From positions 47,694 through 111,693 of the forward strand of contig NZ_JOAI01000025.1 in assembly GCF_000717715.1 (NCBI RefSeq): 64,000 bases of DNA. The letters are read 5' to 3'. Below the pieces are notes generated by a model. It was given only the letters and a program-made list of their open reading frames with translations. It searched no databases and was not told the DNA's origin. The DNA is from Streptomyces sp. NRRL B-24484 (GTDB taxonomy: Bacteria > Actinomycetota > Actinomycetes > Streptomycetales > Streptomycetaceae). Positions 49,687 to 58,862 of the stretch are shown here, in pieces. How positions within the stretch are numbered: position 1 is the first letter of the stretch; each line of letters begins with the position of its first letter. The translations under genes and the position numbers were made by a program.

Positions 49687-50226
49687 ATGGCTCTCAGCGT
49701 CGAGACCCGGCCGCCCGTCGTCGTCGTGATGGGCGTGTCGGGCGTCGGCAAGACCACCGTCGCCCGGCTGCTCGCCGAGCGGCTCGGCCTGCCCGGTGCC
49801 GAGGCCGACGACTTCCACCCGGCGGAGAACATCGCCAAGATGAGCGCCGGCGTCCCGCTCGACGACCGGGACCGCGAGCCGTGGCTGCACGCCCTCGGCC
49901 GCTGGCTCGGCGACCGGGCCACCGCCGGCACCGGCGGGGTCGTCACCTGCTCGGCCCTGAAACGGCAGTACCGCGACACCCTGCGCGCGCACTGCCCGGA
50001 CGCCTTCTTCCTGCACCTCAGCGGCGGTCACGAACTGGTCCAGGACCGGATCGCCCACCGCGTCGGCCACTTCATGCCGACCTCCCTCCTCGACTCCCAG
50101 TACGCCCTGCTCGAACCCCTCCAGCCGGACGAGCACGGTGCCGTACTGGACGTCGGCGCCACCCCCGCAACCCTCGTCGAGTCGGCCGCAGCCCTGCTGG
50201 GCCATGTCAACGGAGACCTCGCGTGA
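49687..50226 (+). CDS. gntK: gluconokinase
   Basis: 179-aa P-loop kinase. VVVVMGVSGVGKTTVARLLA holds Walker A with Lys22. GAEADDFHPAENIAKMSAG and PLDDRDREPWL, followed by VVTCSALKRQYRDTLR, are the gluconokinase signature. It phosphorylates gluconate to 6-phosphogluconate, entering the pentose phosphate pathway. The ATG at 49687 follows GAGGAGC, which decides it over the upstream in-frame ATG at 49609. The stop overlaps the permease GTG by four bases. Confidence 0.94.
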   Translation: MALSVETRPPVVVVMGVSGVGKTTVARLLAERLGLPGAEADDFHPAENIAKMSAGVPLDDRDREPWLHALGRWLGDRATAGTGGVVTCSALKRQYRDTLRAHCPDAFFLHLSGGHELVQDRIAHRVGHFMPTSLLDSQYALLEPLQPDEHGAVLDVGATPATLVESAAALLGHVNGDLA

Positions 50227-51737
50227 CCCCCACCTCCCTGCTCGCGGCCGCCGCACCGGCCCTGCCGCACACCGACAGCAACGGCAGACTGCTGCTCGCG
50301 GTCCTGCTCAGCATCGGCACCATCGTGCTGCTGATCACCAAGCTGAAGCTGCACCCCTTCCTCGCCCTCACCCTCGGCTCCGGCCTGCTCGCCGCCGTCG
50401 CCGCCGTCCCCTTCGACAAGCTGCTCACCAGCTTCTCCACCGGCTTCGGCAGCACCGTCGCCGGCGTCGGCCTGCTCATCGGCCTCGGCGCGATGCTGGG
50501 CAAGCTGCTCGCCGACTCGGGCGGCGCCAACACCGTCGCGGACACCGTGCTGGCCCGGACGGGCAAGCGCGGACTGCCCTGGGCGATGGCGCTGATCGCG
50601 GCCGTGCTCGGCCTGCCGCTCTTCTTCGAGGTCGGCGTCGTCCTGCTGGTCCCGATCGTGCTGCTGGTGGCCCGCCGCGGGAACGTCCCGCTGATGCGGA
50701 TCGGCATCCCCGCGCTCGCCGGACTCTCCGTCCTGCACGGCCTGGTGCCCCCGCACCCCGGCCCGCTGGTCGCGGTCGACGCGCTCAAGGCCGACCTCGG
50801 CGTCACCCTCGCCTTCGGCCTGCTGATCGCCGTCCCCACGCTGATCGTCGCCGGTCCGCTGTTCGCCCGGATCGCCGAGCGCTGGGTGGGCCCGCTCGAC
50901 GTGCCCGCCGCCCCCGGCACCGACTCAGCCCCCGGCACCGACTCCGCGTCCGGTACCGACTCCGGCGGGCCCGCCGCCGACGGCACCCCGCACGGGACCA
51001 CCGCGGGCGGCACCGGCACGGCCACCGCCACCCGCACGGCCCTGCCCGCGGCCGTCCGCCCCGAGCACGCCCCGCGGTTCGGCGCGGTGCTCGGCACCAT
51101 CCTGCTGCCCGTCGTGCTGATGCTCGGCAAGGCGCTGGTGGACGTCGTCGTCGACGACCCGAAGGCCGGCGTCCAGCGGTTCTTCGACTTCATCGGCTCG
51201 CCGCTGATCGCGCTGCTCGCCGCGGTGCTGCTCGGCATGGTCACCCTCGGCCGGGCCGCCGGCTTCACCAAGGGCCAGGTCTCCGACAGCGTCGCCAAGT
51301 CGCTCGGCCCGATCGCCGGCATCGTGTTCATCGTCGGCGCGGGCGGCGGCTTCAAGCAGACCCTGATCGACGTCGGCGTCGGCCGGGCCGTCAGCGAGTG
51401 GGCCACCGACTGGCACGTCTCCGCGCTGCTGCTCGGCTGGCTGATCGCCGTCCTGATCCGGCTGGCCACCGGCTCCGCCACGGTGGCCACCATCACCGCG
51501 GCCGGCATCGTCGCCCCGCTGGCCGCCGGCATGTCGAGCAGCCACTCCGCCCTGCTGGTCCTCGCGATCGGCGCCGGCTCGCTCTTCTTCTCGCACGTCA
51601 ACGACGCGGGCTTCTGGCTGGTCAAGGAGTACTTCGGGATGAGCGTCGGCCAGACCGTGAAGTCCTGGTCGGTGATGGAGACGGTGATCTCGGTGGTCGC
51701 GATCGCCCTGATCCTGCCGCTCGGCCTGATCGTCTAG
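50223..51737 (+). CDS. gntP: gluconate:H+ symporter (GntP family)
   Basis: 504-aa polytopic transporter. Family segments include LITKLKLHPFLALTLGSGLL, GFGSTVAGVGLLIGLGAMLG, VLHGLVPPHPGPLVAVDALK and GGGFKQTLIDVGVGRAV. SSSHSALLVLAIGAGSLFFS and HVNDAGFWLVKEYFG are also present. About twelve hydrophobic segments are visible. A central cytoplasmic loop (about 228-285) is unusually long and low-complexity, with three GTDSA-like repeats. The GTG at 50223 overlaps the gntK stop (GTGA), so the two are co-translated. Confidence 0.93.
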   Translation: MTPTSLLAAAAPALPHTDSNGRLLLAVLLSIGTIVLLITKLKLHPFLALTLGSGLLAAVAAVPFDKLLTSFSTGFGSTVAGVGLLIGLGAMLGKLLADSGGANTVADTVLARTGKRGLPWAMALIAAVLGLPLFFEVGVVLLVPIVLLVARRGNVPLMRIGIPALAGLSVLHGLVPPHPGPLVAVDALKADLGVTLAFGLLIAVPTLIVAGPLFARIAERWVGPLDVPAAPGTDSAPGTDSASGTDSGGPAADGTPHGTTAGGTGTATATRTALPAAVRPEHAPRFGAVLGTILLPVVLMLGKALVDVVVDDPKAGVQRFFDFIGSPLIALLAAVLLGMVTLGRAAGFTKGQVSDSVAKSLGPIAGIVFIVGAGGGFKQTLIDVGVGRAVSEWATDWHVSALLLGWLIAVLIRLATGSATVATITAAGIVAPLAAGMSSSHSALLVLAIGAGSLFFSHVNDAGFWLVKEYFGMSVGQTVKSWSVMETVISVVAIALILPLGLIV

Positions 51738-51750
51738 GACCCGTCCGCGG

Positions 51751-51809
51751 ACGCGCCGGGGCCCACGCACACCACCGTCGATCCGGTGGGTGCGCCGGCC
51801 CCGGCGCGT
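51751..51809. terminator. bidirectional two-tier hairpin between gntP and a convergent gene
   Basis: ACGCGCCGGGGCC (51751-51763) and GGCCCCGGCGCGT (51797-51809) are a perfect 13-bp stem. An inner CCACCG/CGGTGG stem lies in the loop. It sits between the convergent stops at 51737 and 51813. Confidence 0.8.
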
Positions 51810-51812
51810 CGG

Positions 51813-52121
51813 TCAGCGGCGCCCGCCGTCCGCTGCCGCCCGCTGTGCGAGCAGCTCGCCGAGCGGCGCGTCCGGCACCTTGCGCCACCGCTTCGGCCGC
51901 CGGCCGGCCGCCCGCTCCGCCACCTCGGCAGCCCGGTCACCGGCCGGCCGGCCGTTCAGCGTCGCCAGCACCGTCCGGTGCAGCCGGCGGTTGGCGCTGT
52001 TCACCGCCCGCTTGCGGCGCCGGATGCTCGTGCGCGAGCCCTTGTCGTTCTCGCCGTAGGCGTTCCGACGGTCCTTCAGGTAGCTCAGCCGCTTCTTCTC
52101 CCGCGGCGTCCTGCGCACCAT
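51813..52121 (-). CDS. small basic protein of unknown function
   Basis: 102-aa strongly basic protein (REKKRLSYLKDRRNAYGEND, RRRKRAVNSANRRLHRTVLA), rich in Arg and Lys with helical character. This is compatible with nucleic-acid binding, though no known motif is recognised. The ATG at 52121 is favoured over ATG 52127 because AAGGGGG is then eight bases upstream. It stands between gntP and glpD. Confidence 0.7.
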   Translation of the reverse strand: MVRRTPREKKRLSYLKDRRNAYGENDKGSRTSIRRRKRAVNSANRRLHRTVLATLNGRPAGDRAAEVAERAAGRRPKRWRKVPDAPLGELLAQRAAADGGRR

Positions 52122-52195
52122 GCACATCGCCCCCTTCCCCGCACCGACGCTAGGCGCCGGGCGGCGAAGGGGGCGAACGCTTTTACCGGTACTGC

Positions 52196-53791
52196 CTACT
52201 TCTTCCCGCGCTTCCCGAGGAAGGCCTCGACCTCCTGGCGGACCTCCGGGGTGTCCAGACCGCGCACCGTCATGGTGGTGCGGCGGCGCAGCACGTCGTC
52301 CACGGTGTACGCCCACTCGCTGTCGGCGGCGTAGGCGACCTGCGCCCAGACGTCCGGGCCGTCGGCGTGGATCGGCCGGCCGAGCTCCGGGTCCTGCGCG
52401 ATCAGGTGGGCGATCTCGAAGGAGAGCGTGCCGTAGTGGCTCGCCAGGTGCTTGGCGACCAGCGGCTCCATCCGGGAGCCGGGCTCGCGGTCGACCAGCA
52501 GGCGGTGCGCGACGGCGTTCGGCGCGCCGACGCCGGGCAGTGGGACGGTCGCCGGGAAGGGCGACATGTCCTCGGCCAGGCCGGTGCCGGGCACGTGCTT
52601 GAGCTTCTCCAGCACGGCGCGGCCGATGTGCCGGTAGGTCGTCCACTTGCCACCGGCGACCGACAGCATGCCGCCGCGGCCCTCGCTGACGACGGTCTCG
52701 CGCTTCGCAGCTGCGGTGTCGCCGGGGCCGCCGGGCAGCACCCGCAGGCCCGCGAAGGCGTAGGTGATCAGGTCGCGGTCGAGGTGCTCGTCGCGGATGG
52801 CGTGGCCGGCCTCGTCCATGATCTGGTCGATGTCGGCCTCGGTGGCGCGGACGTCCAGCGGGTCGCCGGTGTACTCCTCGTCCGTGGTGCCGAGCAGGAC
52901 GTGGTCCTCCCACGGGATCGCGAAGGACACGCGGTACTTGTCGATCGGGATGGTGAGCGCGGCGCGCCACGGGGTGCGGCGCTTGACGACGACGTGCGCG
53001 CCCTTGGAGAGGCGGATGGACGGGGCGGCGCCCGCGTCCTCCATCTTTCGCAGGTGGTCGACCCACGGGCCGGTGGCGTTGAGCACCAGGCGGGCGGAGA
53101 CGCCGAACTCGGTGCCGTCCAGGCGGTCCCGCAGCTCGGCGCCGGAGACCCGGCCGCTGGTGAAGCGCAGACCGGTGACCTCGGCGTGGTTGAGCACGAC
53201 CGCGCCGGACTCGACCGCGGCGCGCACCGTCATCACGGCGACCCGGGAGTCGTTCATCTGGTGGTCGCCGTAGACCGCGACCGAGCGCAGGCCCTCGGTG
53301 CGCAGCGCCGGCACCTGCTGGGCGGCGTGCGCGGCGGTGGAGACCCGGCCCATGCCGTCGCGGAAGGCGGAGAGCGCCGAGTACAGGAACACGCCGGCGC
53401 CGAGCTTCGGGGCGCTGTGCGGGCCGCCCTTGTACACCGGCACGAAGAAGGTCAGCGGGTTGACCAGGTGCGGGGCGACGTCGGTGGCGAGCGCGCGGCG
53501 CTCCTTGTGGTTCTCGGCGACCAGCTTGACCGCGCCGGTCTGCAGGTAGCGCAGACCGCCGTGGACGAGCTTGGAGGAGGCACTGGAGGTGGCGCCGGCG
53601 AAGTCGCCGGCGTCGACCATGGCGACCTTCAGACCCGCCTGCGCCGCCGTCCAGGCGGTTGCGGTGCCGAGGATGCCGCCGCCGATCACCAGCAGGTCGT
53701 AGGTGGCCTTGCCGAGCAGCTCGCGGGTCTCGGCGCGGGAGGCGGTGCGGCCGGTGGTGTAGCCGGCGCCCAGAGTCGGAATGGTTGCCAT
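52196..53791 (-). CDS. glpD: aerobic glycerol-3-phosphate dehydrogenase
   Basis: 531-aa FAD-dependent dehydrogenase. YDLLVIGGGILGTATAWTAA is the FAD-binding GxGxxG. SSKLVHGGLRYLQTGAVKLV, LVLNATGPWVDHLRKM and HVLLGTTDEEYTGDP are conserved GlpD segments. The C-terminal domain reads WAQVAYAADSEWAYTVDDVL. It oxidises glycerol-3-phosphate to dihydroxyacetone phosphate at the membrane, feeding electrons to quinones. It is the last gene of the glpFKD set (gylB in S. coelicolor nomenclature). No close Shine-Dalgarno precedes ATG 53791. Confidence 0.95.
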   Translation of the reverse strand: MATIPTLGAGYTTGRTASRAETRELLGKATYDLLVIGGGILGTATAWTAAQAGLKVAMVDAGDFAGATSSASSKLVHGGLRYLQTGAVKLVAENHKERRALATDVAPHLVNPLTFFVPVYKGGPHSAPKLGAGVFLYSALSAFRDGMGRVSTAAHAAQQVPALRTEGLRSVAVYGDHQMNDSRVAVMTVRAAVESGAVVLNHAEVTGLRFTSGRVSGAELRDRLDGTEFGVSARLVLNATGPWVDHLRKMEDAGAAPSIRLSKGAHVVVKRRTPWRAALTIPIDKYRVSFAIPWEDHVLLGTTDEEYTGDPLDVRATEADIDQIMDEAGHAIRDEHLDRDLITYAFAGLRVLPGGPGDTAAAKRETVVSEGRGGMLSVAGGKWTTYRHIGRAVLEKLKHVPGTGLAEDMSPFPATVPLPGVGAPNAVAHRLLVDREPGSRMEPLVAKHLASHYGTLSFEIAHLIAQDPELGRPIHADGPDVWAQVAYAADSEWAYTVDDVLRRRTTMTVRGLDTPEVRQEVEAFLGKRGKK

Positions 53792-53943
53792 GGTGTGTGT
53801 ACGGCGGCCCGGGTCGGGGCTGCCGTGTCTCCTCTCGGGGTGTGCGGTGCGGTCTCCGCGGGGGAGACCGGGGCCGGCCCGGTGCGGCGGGCCGGAACGT
53901 CACGAAGGCCGGCCGGGGCGGCGCTGCCCCGGCCGGCTGTTCG

Positions 53944-55476
53944 TCAGACCTGCTCGTCCTCCTCGACCCAGCCCATGGTGCGCTCCACGGCCTTGAGCCA
54001 CTTCTTGTACTCGCGGTCGCGGGTGGCCTCGTCCATCCGCGGGGTCCACTCGGCGGCGCGGTGCCAGTTGGCCCGCAGGGTGTCGAGGTCGCTCCAGAAG
54101 CCGACCGCGAGGCCCGCCGCGTAGGCCGCACCCAGTGCCGTGGTCTCGGCGACGTAGGGGCGCTCGACCGGGGCGTCCAGGACGTCCGCGATGTTCTGCA
54201 TCAGCAGGTTGTTGGAGGTCATGCCGCCGTCGACCTTGAGGGCGGTCAGCTCGACGCCGGAGTCCTTCTGCATGGCGTCGACGACCTCGCGGGTCTGCCA
54301 GGCGGTGGCCTCCAGGACGGCCCGGGCCAGGTGGCCCTTGGTCACGTACCGGGTCAGGCCGGCGATCACACCGCGGGCGTCGGAGCGCCAGTACGGGGCG
54401 AACAGGCCGGAGAAGGCCGGGACGAAGTAGGCGCCGCCGTTGTCCTCGACGGTGGAGGCGAGGGTCTCGATCTCGGCCGCGGTCGAGATGATGCCCAGCT
54501 GGTCGCGGAGCCACTGCACCAGCGAACCGGTGACGGCGATCGACCCCTCCAGGGCGTAGACCGGCTTCTGGTCGCCGATCCGGTAGCCGACCGTGGTCAG
54601 CAGGCCGTGGTAGGAGTTGACGACCTTCTCGCCGGTGTTCAGCAGCAGGAAGGTGCCGGTGCCGTAGGTCGACTTGGCCTCGCCCTCGTCGAAGCAGGTC
54701 TGGCCGAACAGCGCGGCCTGCTGGTCGCCGAGCGCGGAGGCGACGGGCACGCCCTCCAGGTCGCCGACGGCGTGGCCGTAGACCTCGGCGGAGGAGCGGA
54801 TCTCCGGGAGGACCGTCATCGGCACCTCCATGGACTCGGCGATCTTCTCGTCCCACTCCAGCGTGTGGAGGTTCATCAGCATGGTGCGGCTGGCGTTGGT
54901 CACGTCGGTGACGTGCCTGCCGCCGTTGACGCCGCCGGTCAGGTTCCAGATGACCCAGGTGTCCATGGTGCCGAAGAGGATGTCGCCGGACTCGGCGCGC
55001 TCGCGCAGGCCCTCGACGTTGTCCAGCAGCCAGCGGATCTTCGGGCCGGCGAAGTAGCTGGCCAGCGGCAGGCCGGTCTCGCGGCGGTAGCGGTCCTGGC
55101 CGACGTTGCGGCCGAGCTCGCGGCAGAGCCCCTCGGTCCGGGTGTCCTGCCAGACCAGCGCGTTGTGGACGGGCTCACCGGTGTTCTTGTCCCACAGCAC
55201 GGTGGTCTCGCGCTGGTTGGTGATGCCGATGGCGCGGATGTCGTCCTTGGTGAGGCCGGCCTTCTCGAGGGCGCCGCGGATCACCGACTGGACGCGGGTC
55301 CAGATCTCCGAGGCGTCGTGCTCGACCCAGCCCGGCTGCGGGAAGATCTGCGAGTGCTCCTGCTGGTCGACGGCGACGATCCGGCCGTCGGCGCCGAAGA
55401 TGATGCAGCGGCTGGACGTGGTGCCCTGGTCGATCGCGGCGATGTAGTTCCCGGTGGGCGTGGTGCCAGAAGTCAT
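53944..55476 (-). CDS. glpK: glycerol kinase
   Basis: 510-aa FGGY-family kinase. [20 protein letters not shown] is the phosphate-binding loop. [55 protein letters not shown] and [14 protein letters not shown] complete the glycerol kinase signature. It phosphorylates glycerol to glycerol-3-phosphate. The ATG at 55476 follows GAGGACCCC, better than the in-frame upstream ATG. It lies between glpF and glpD with gaps of 94 and 152 bp and matches gylA. Confidence 0.96.
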   Translation of the reverse strand: MTSGTTPTGNYIAAIDQGTTSSRCIIFGADGRIVAVDQQEHSQIFPQPGWVEHDASEIWTRVQSVIRGALEKAGLTKDDIRAIGITNQRETTVLWDKNTGEPVHNALVWQDTRTEGLCRELGRNVGQDRYRRETGLPLASYFAGPKIRWLLDNVEGLRERAESGDILFGTMDTWVIWNLTGGVNGGRHVTDVTNASRTMLMNLHTLEWDEKIAESMEVPMTVLPEIRSSAEVYGHAVGDLEGVPVASALGDQQAALFGQTCFDEGEAKSTYGTGTFLLLNTGEKVVNSYHGLLTTVGYRIGDQKPVYALEGSIAVTGSLVQWLRDQLGIISTAAEIETLASTVEDNGGAYFVPAFSGLFAPYWRSDARGVIAGLTRYVTKGHLARAVLEATAWQTREVVDAMQKDSGVELTALKVDGGMTSNNLLMQNIADVLDAPVERPYVAETTALGAAYAAGLAVGFWSDLDTLRANWHRAAEWTPRMDEATRDREYKKWLKAVERTMGWVEEDEQV

Positions 55477-55570
55477 GGGGTCCTCGGATCTGGATGAGGG
55501 CTTCAGGGACGGGCGGGCCTGACGTGGGGTCAGTCCCCGTGGGCGGGTGCGGGGCAAACCCCGGTCGGGC

Positions 55571-56290
55571 TCAGAAGACGAGGTGGTAGAAACCGCCGGC
55601 CAGCAGGCCGCCGACGGCCGGACCGGCGACCGGGATCCAGGCGTACGACCAGTCCGAGCTGCCCTTGTGCGGGATCGGCAGCAGGCTGTGGGCGATGCGC
55701 GGGCCGAGGTCGCGGGCCGGGTTGATCGCGTAGCCGGTCGGGCCGCCGAGCGACAGGCCGATGCCGACCACGGTGAGGGCGACGATCAGGATGCCGGTGC
55801 CGGAGAGGCCGAGGCCCTTGTTCAGGCCCTGGGTGAGGATCGCGAGGCAGAGCACGAAGGTGCCGATGATCTCGGTGAGCATGTTCTGGATCGGGTTCCG
55901 GATCTCGGGACCGGTCGAGAAGATGCCGAGGGTGGGCTCCTCGTTGGCCTGGAACTGGCCGAGGTAGGTGACCCACACCAGGACGGCGCCGATGAACGCG
56001 CCGAGCATCTGGGAGCCGATGTAGAGCGGGACCTTGCTCCAGTCGCCGGTGTCGGCGGCGATGGCCAGGGTGACCGCCGGGTTGAGGTGGGCGCCGGACT
56101 TGGGGGCCGACATGTAGGCGGCGATGAGGACGGCGAATCCCCAGCCGAAGGTGATGGCGAGCCAGCCGGCGTTGATCGCCTTCGACTTCTTCAGCGTGAC
56201 CGCGGCGCAGACGCCGCCGCCGAGGAGTATCAGAGCGGCGGTGCCGAGGGTTTCGCCGACGAAGATGTCGCCGTTGGAGAAAGCGGACAC
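55571..56290 (-). CDS. glpF: glycerol uptake facilitator (aquaglyceroporin)
   Basis: 239-aa MIP-family channel with six hydrophobic segments. Both pore motifs are present: [13 protein letters not shown] and [16 protein letters not shown]. The Asp after NPAR is typical of glycerol facilitators. It admits glycerol for GlpK. The GTG at 56290 follows AGGGAG. It is the first gene of the glycerol operon (gylC), and GylR-type operator sequence lies upstream at 56401-56414. Confidence 0.95.
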   Translation of the reverse strand: MSAFSNGDIFVGETLGTAALILLGGGVCAAVTLKKSKAINAGWLAITFGWGFAVLIAAYMSAPKSGAHLNPAVTLAIAADTGDWSKVPLYIGSQMLGAFIGAVLVWVTYLGQFQANEEPTLGIFSTGPEIRNPIQNMLTEIIGTFVLCLAILTQGLNKGLGLSGTGILIVALTVVGIGLSLGGPTGYAINPARDLGPRIAHSLLPIPHKGSSDWSYAWIPVAGPAVGGLLAGGFYHLVF

Positions 56291-56664
56291 AGAGACTCCC
56301 TTGTCCTGATGGCCCGGACGTGCGTGTGCGGGTGGGGGCAGGTGTGCCGGGTCGATCCGGTGCGGGTGAGCGCAGTGGGAGCGGATCTTCCCGGCCGCCG
56401 TTCGACAATGTCGACCGACATGCGGAAGCTTCCACCGCGGTCACCCTCCACGTCAAGGCAGGGTTACGCACCTGTGACGGACGAGGGCGCAGGGACGCGC
56501 CGGACGCGCCCGCACAGTCCGTGGAACGGGCGAACCGGGGCCCTCCGGGCGCGCGGAGGGGACGTGCCCGAGGCCCCGGGGCATGCGAAAGGGGCGCGGA
56601 CGGGCCGCTCGCCCGTCCGCGCCCCGCGCGTACGTCCCCGGTGCCCCGCAGGGCCCCGGAGGGG
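56291..56664. promoter_or_regulatory. glpF promoter region with GylR operator and gylR terminator
   Basis: This 374-bp gap holds, on the minus strand, a TTGACG -35 candidate at 56456-56451 in front of glpF. TCGACA-A-TGTCGA (56402-56414) lies downstream of it, well placed for repression. At 56591-56625 GGGGCGCGGACGGG and its perfect reverse complement form a 14-bp stem with a 7-base loop, followed on the minus strand by TTT. This is the gylR terminator. No gene is present. Confidence 0.75.
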
Positions 56665-57429
56665 TCAGAACCGTCCGGCGCCCAGGTCCCGGGAGATCGC
56701 CCGGGCCGCGCTGCGCACCGAGGCGACCAGCGACGGCTTGACGAAGCCGTCCTCGGTGACGGTCTCCACCGGGCCGCTCACGCAGACCGCGCCGACCGGG
56801 TTGCGCCGCCGGTCCTGGATCAGCGCGCCGATCGACGCCACGCCCTCCCAGGTCTCCTCGATCGAGTCCGCCCAGCCCCGCTCGCGGATCAGCGCGCACT
56901 CCGCGTCCACGTCCGACGGATCGGTCAGTGTGCGCAGCGTGTAGGACTGCAGCGGCCCGTCGTCCAGCTGCCCGCGGGCGACCGGGTCGTACGCCAGCAG
57001 CACCTTGCCCAGCGCGGTGGAGTGCAGCGGCTGCATCGAGCCGACCTCCAGCACCTGCCGGGTGTCGTCCGGGCGGAAGACGTGGTGCACGATCAGCACG
57101 CCCTGCTGGTGCAGCACGCCCAGGTAGACCGTCTCGCCGCTGGCCCTGGCCAGGTCGTCCGCCCACACCAGGGCGCGCGCCCGCAGCTCGTGCACGTCGA
57201 GGTAGCTCTGGCCGAGCCGCAGCAGCTCGGCGCCGAGCTGGTACTTCCCGCTCTCGGGGTCCTGCTCGACGAACCCCTCCTGCTGCAGCGTGCGCAGGAT
57301 GCCGTGGGCCGTCCCCTTGGCGAGGTCGAGCGCGGTCGCGACCTCGGACAGCCCGAGCCGGCGCTCACCGCCGGCGAGCAGGCGCATGATCGCGGCGGCC
57401 CGGGAGAGCGACTGGATCGGGCCGGGCAT
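56665..57429 (-). CDS. gylR: IclR-family glycerol operon regulator GylR
   Basis: 254-aa IclR protein. The wHTH spans about residues 8-65 (RLGLSEVATALDLAKGTAHG, ILRTLQQEGFVEQDPESGKY). The effector domain has ETVYLGVLHQQGVLIVHHVF, LHSTALGKVLLAYDP and GVASIGALIQDRRRNPVGAV. It sits directly upstream of glpFKD in the same orientation, as in S. coelicolor gylR-gylCABX. There it represses the operon and itself, and is relieved by glycerol-3-phosphate. The ATG at 57429 follows GGGGAGGTAG. A 17-bp palindrome at 57451-57467 is its own operator candidate. Confidence 0.93.
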   Translation of the reverse strand: MPGPIQSLSRAAAIMRLLAGGERRLGLSEVATALDLAKGTAHGILRTLQQEGFVEQDPESGKYQLGAELLRLGQSYLDVHELRARALVWADDLARASGETVYLGVLHQQGVLIVHHVFRPDDTRQVLEVGSMQPLHSTALGKVLLAYDPVARGQLDDGPLQSYTLRTLTDPSDVDAECALIRERGWADSIEETWEGVASIGALIQDRRRNPVGAVCVSGPVETVTEDGFVKPSLVASVRSAARAISRDLGAGRF

Positions 57430-57450
57430 TGGCTACCTCCCCTGACAGGC

Positions 57451-57467
57451 GGTCGACATTGTCGACC
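57451..57467. promoter_or_regulatory. GylR autoregulatory operator GGTCGACA-T-TGTCGACC
   Basis: A perfect 17-bp palindrome with a single central base lies 22 bp upstream of the gylR start. Its core TCGACAxTGTCGA is repeated at 56402-56414 before glpF. Two matching sites before the two transcription units strongly suggest a common regulator, GylR. Confidence 0.85.
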
Positions 57468-57548
57468 GAAGTGTTGACGGCACGAGTCTGCCAGGCCGAC
57501 GGCCGGGCGCGCACCTTTCCGACCGCTCCGCACCCCGCGCGGACCCGT

Positions 57549-58580
57549 TCACCCCGCACCGCGCACCGCACGGGCGAGCCCCGCGATCTCCCGCTCGCCG
57601 ACCCGGCAGCAGCCGCCGACCAGCCGCGCCCCGTCCGCCAGCCAGCCCGCCACCCGCTCCGGACGGAACGTCGACCCGCCCCGCCAGTCCCGGGCCGCCG
57701 CGTCCCACGCCTCGCCGCTGTTGGGGTACACCACCACCGGCAGGCCCGTCGTCCGCGCGGCCACCGGCACCGCCGCGTCCGCGTCGGCCGGGCTGCAGCA
57801 GTTCACCCCGACCGCCACCACGCCGTCCACCCCCGCGGCCGTCCGCAGCGCGTCCTCCAGCGGCTGCCCCGCCCGGGTCCGGCCGCCCTCGACACTGAAC
57901 GACAGCCACACCGGAACCCCGAGCCCGTCGATCGCCCGCAGCAGCGCCTCCGCCTCCACCGCGTCCGGGACGGTCTCCAGTGCCAGCACGTCCGGACCTG
58001 CCGCCGCCAGCACCTCCAGCCGCGGCCGGTGGAAGCGCTCCAGCTCCGCCACGCTCAGGCCGTACCGGCCGCGGTACTCCGACCCGTCCGCCAGCACCGC
58101 CCCGTACGGGCCCACGGACGCCGCCACGAACAGCGGGCCGGCCGCGATCGTGCCCCGCGGCCCGGCCCCGGCCCGGGACGTGCCGTCCTGCTCCTCCCCG
58201 GCCCGTTCCCCCTCGGCGCGTTCCTGTTCGGCGCGTTCCTCCCCGGCCCGCCGGGCGGCCTCCCGGGCCAGCCGCACGCTCAGGGCGAGCAGCCGCTCCG
58301 CCTCCGCCCGGCCCGTCCCGCGGCGCGCGAACCCCTCGAAGGAGGCCTGGTAGCTGGCGGTGATCGCGACCTGCGCGCCGGCCCGGAAGTACCCCAGGTG
58401 CGCCGCCGTCACCGCCTCCGGCGCGTCCGCCAGCAGCCGGGCCGACCAGAGCGCGTCCGAGAGGTCGTGCCCGGCGTCGGCCAGCTGGTTCGACAGGCCG
58501 CCGTCGAGGACCAGCGGCCCCGCCGCCAGGGCGGCGGCGAAGCCCGGCCGGGCGGCCGCGGGCGGGGGAGCGGCGGGCAC
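57549..58580 (-). CDS. mmuM: homocysteine S-methyltransferase (MmuM-like)
   Basis: 343-aa zinc-dependent methyltransferase. GPLVLDGGLSNQLADAGHDL opens the barrel. GYFRAGAQVAITASYQASFE, PDVLALETVPDAVEAEALLR, VAVGVNCCSP and the C-terminal RLVGGCCRVGEREIAGLA hold the Cys ligands for zinc. It transfers methyl from S-methylmethionine or SAM to homocysteine. A charged low-complexity insert (EERAEQERAEGERAGEE, near residue 125) is unusual. The GTG at 58580 follows AGGAGGGACC. Confidence 0.92.
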   Translation of the reverse strand: MPAAPPPAAARPGFAAALAAGPLVLDGGLSNQLADAGHDLSDALWSARLLADAPEAVTAAHLGYFRAGAQVAITASYQASFEGFARRGTGRAEAERLLALSVRLAREAARRAGEERAEQERAEGERAGEEQDGTSRAGAGPRGTIAAGPLFVAASVGPYGAVLADGSEYRGRYGLSVAELERFHRPRLEVLAAAGPDVLALETVPDAVEAEALLRAIDGLGVPVWLSFSVEGGRTRAGQPLEDALRTAAGVDGVVAVGVNCCSPADADAAVPVAARTTGLPVVVYPNSGEAWDAAARDWRGGSTFRPERVAGWLADGARLVGGCCRVGEREIAGLARAVRGAG

Positions 58581-58862
58581 GGTCCCTCCTGCTGCGGTGG
58601 GGCTCCGGCGCTGCCGCGGGGCGCGGCGCGGAAGCCCGAAAGGGGGTGGATGCCTGAACTGTAGAGCCGCTGCGGCGGGTCCGGTGGCCAGGGGTCGGAG
58701 AACGGGCGCCGACGGGACCGTCCCGACGGATCCACCCGTACGAGTGATCGATATCCGCTGGCGGGCGTCCGCCGGTTGCGCTACGTTCTTCTCACTCGGA
58801 GAACAACTCCGGGGCGCAGCGCGGCGGCGGCACAACGGCACCGACCCGGAGGCAGGAGCACC

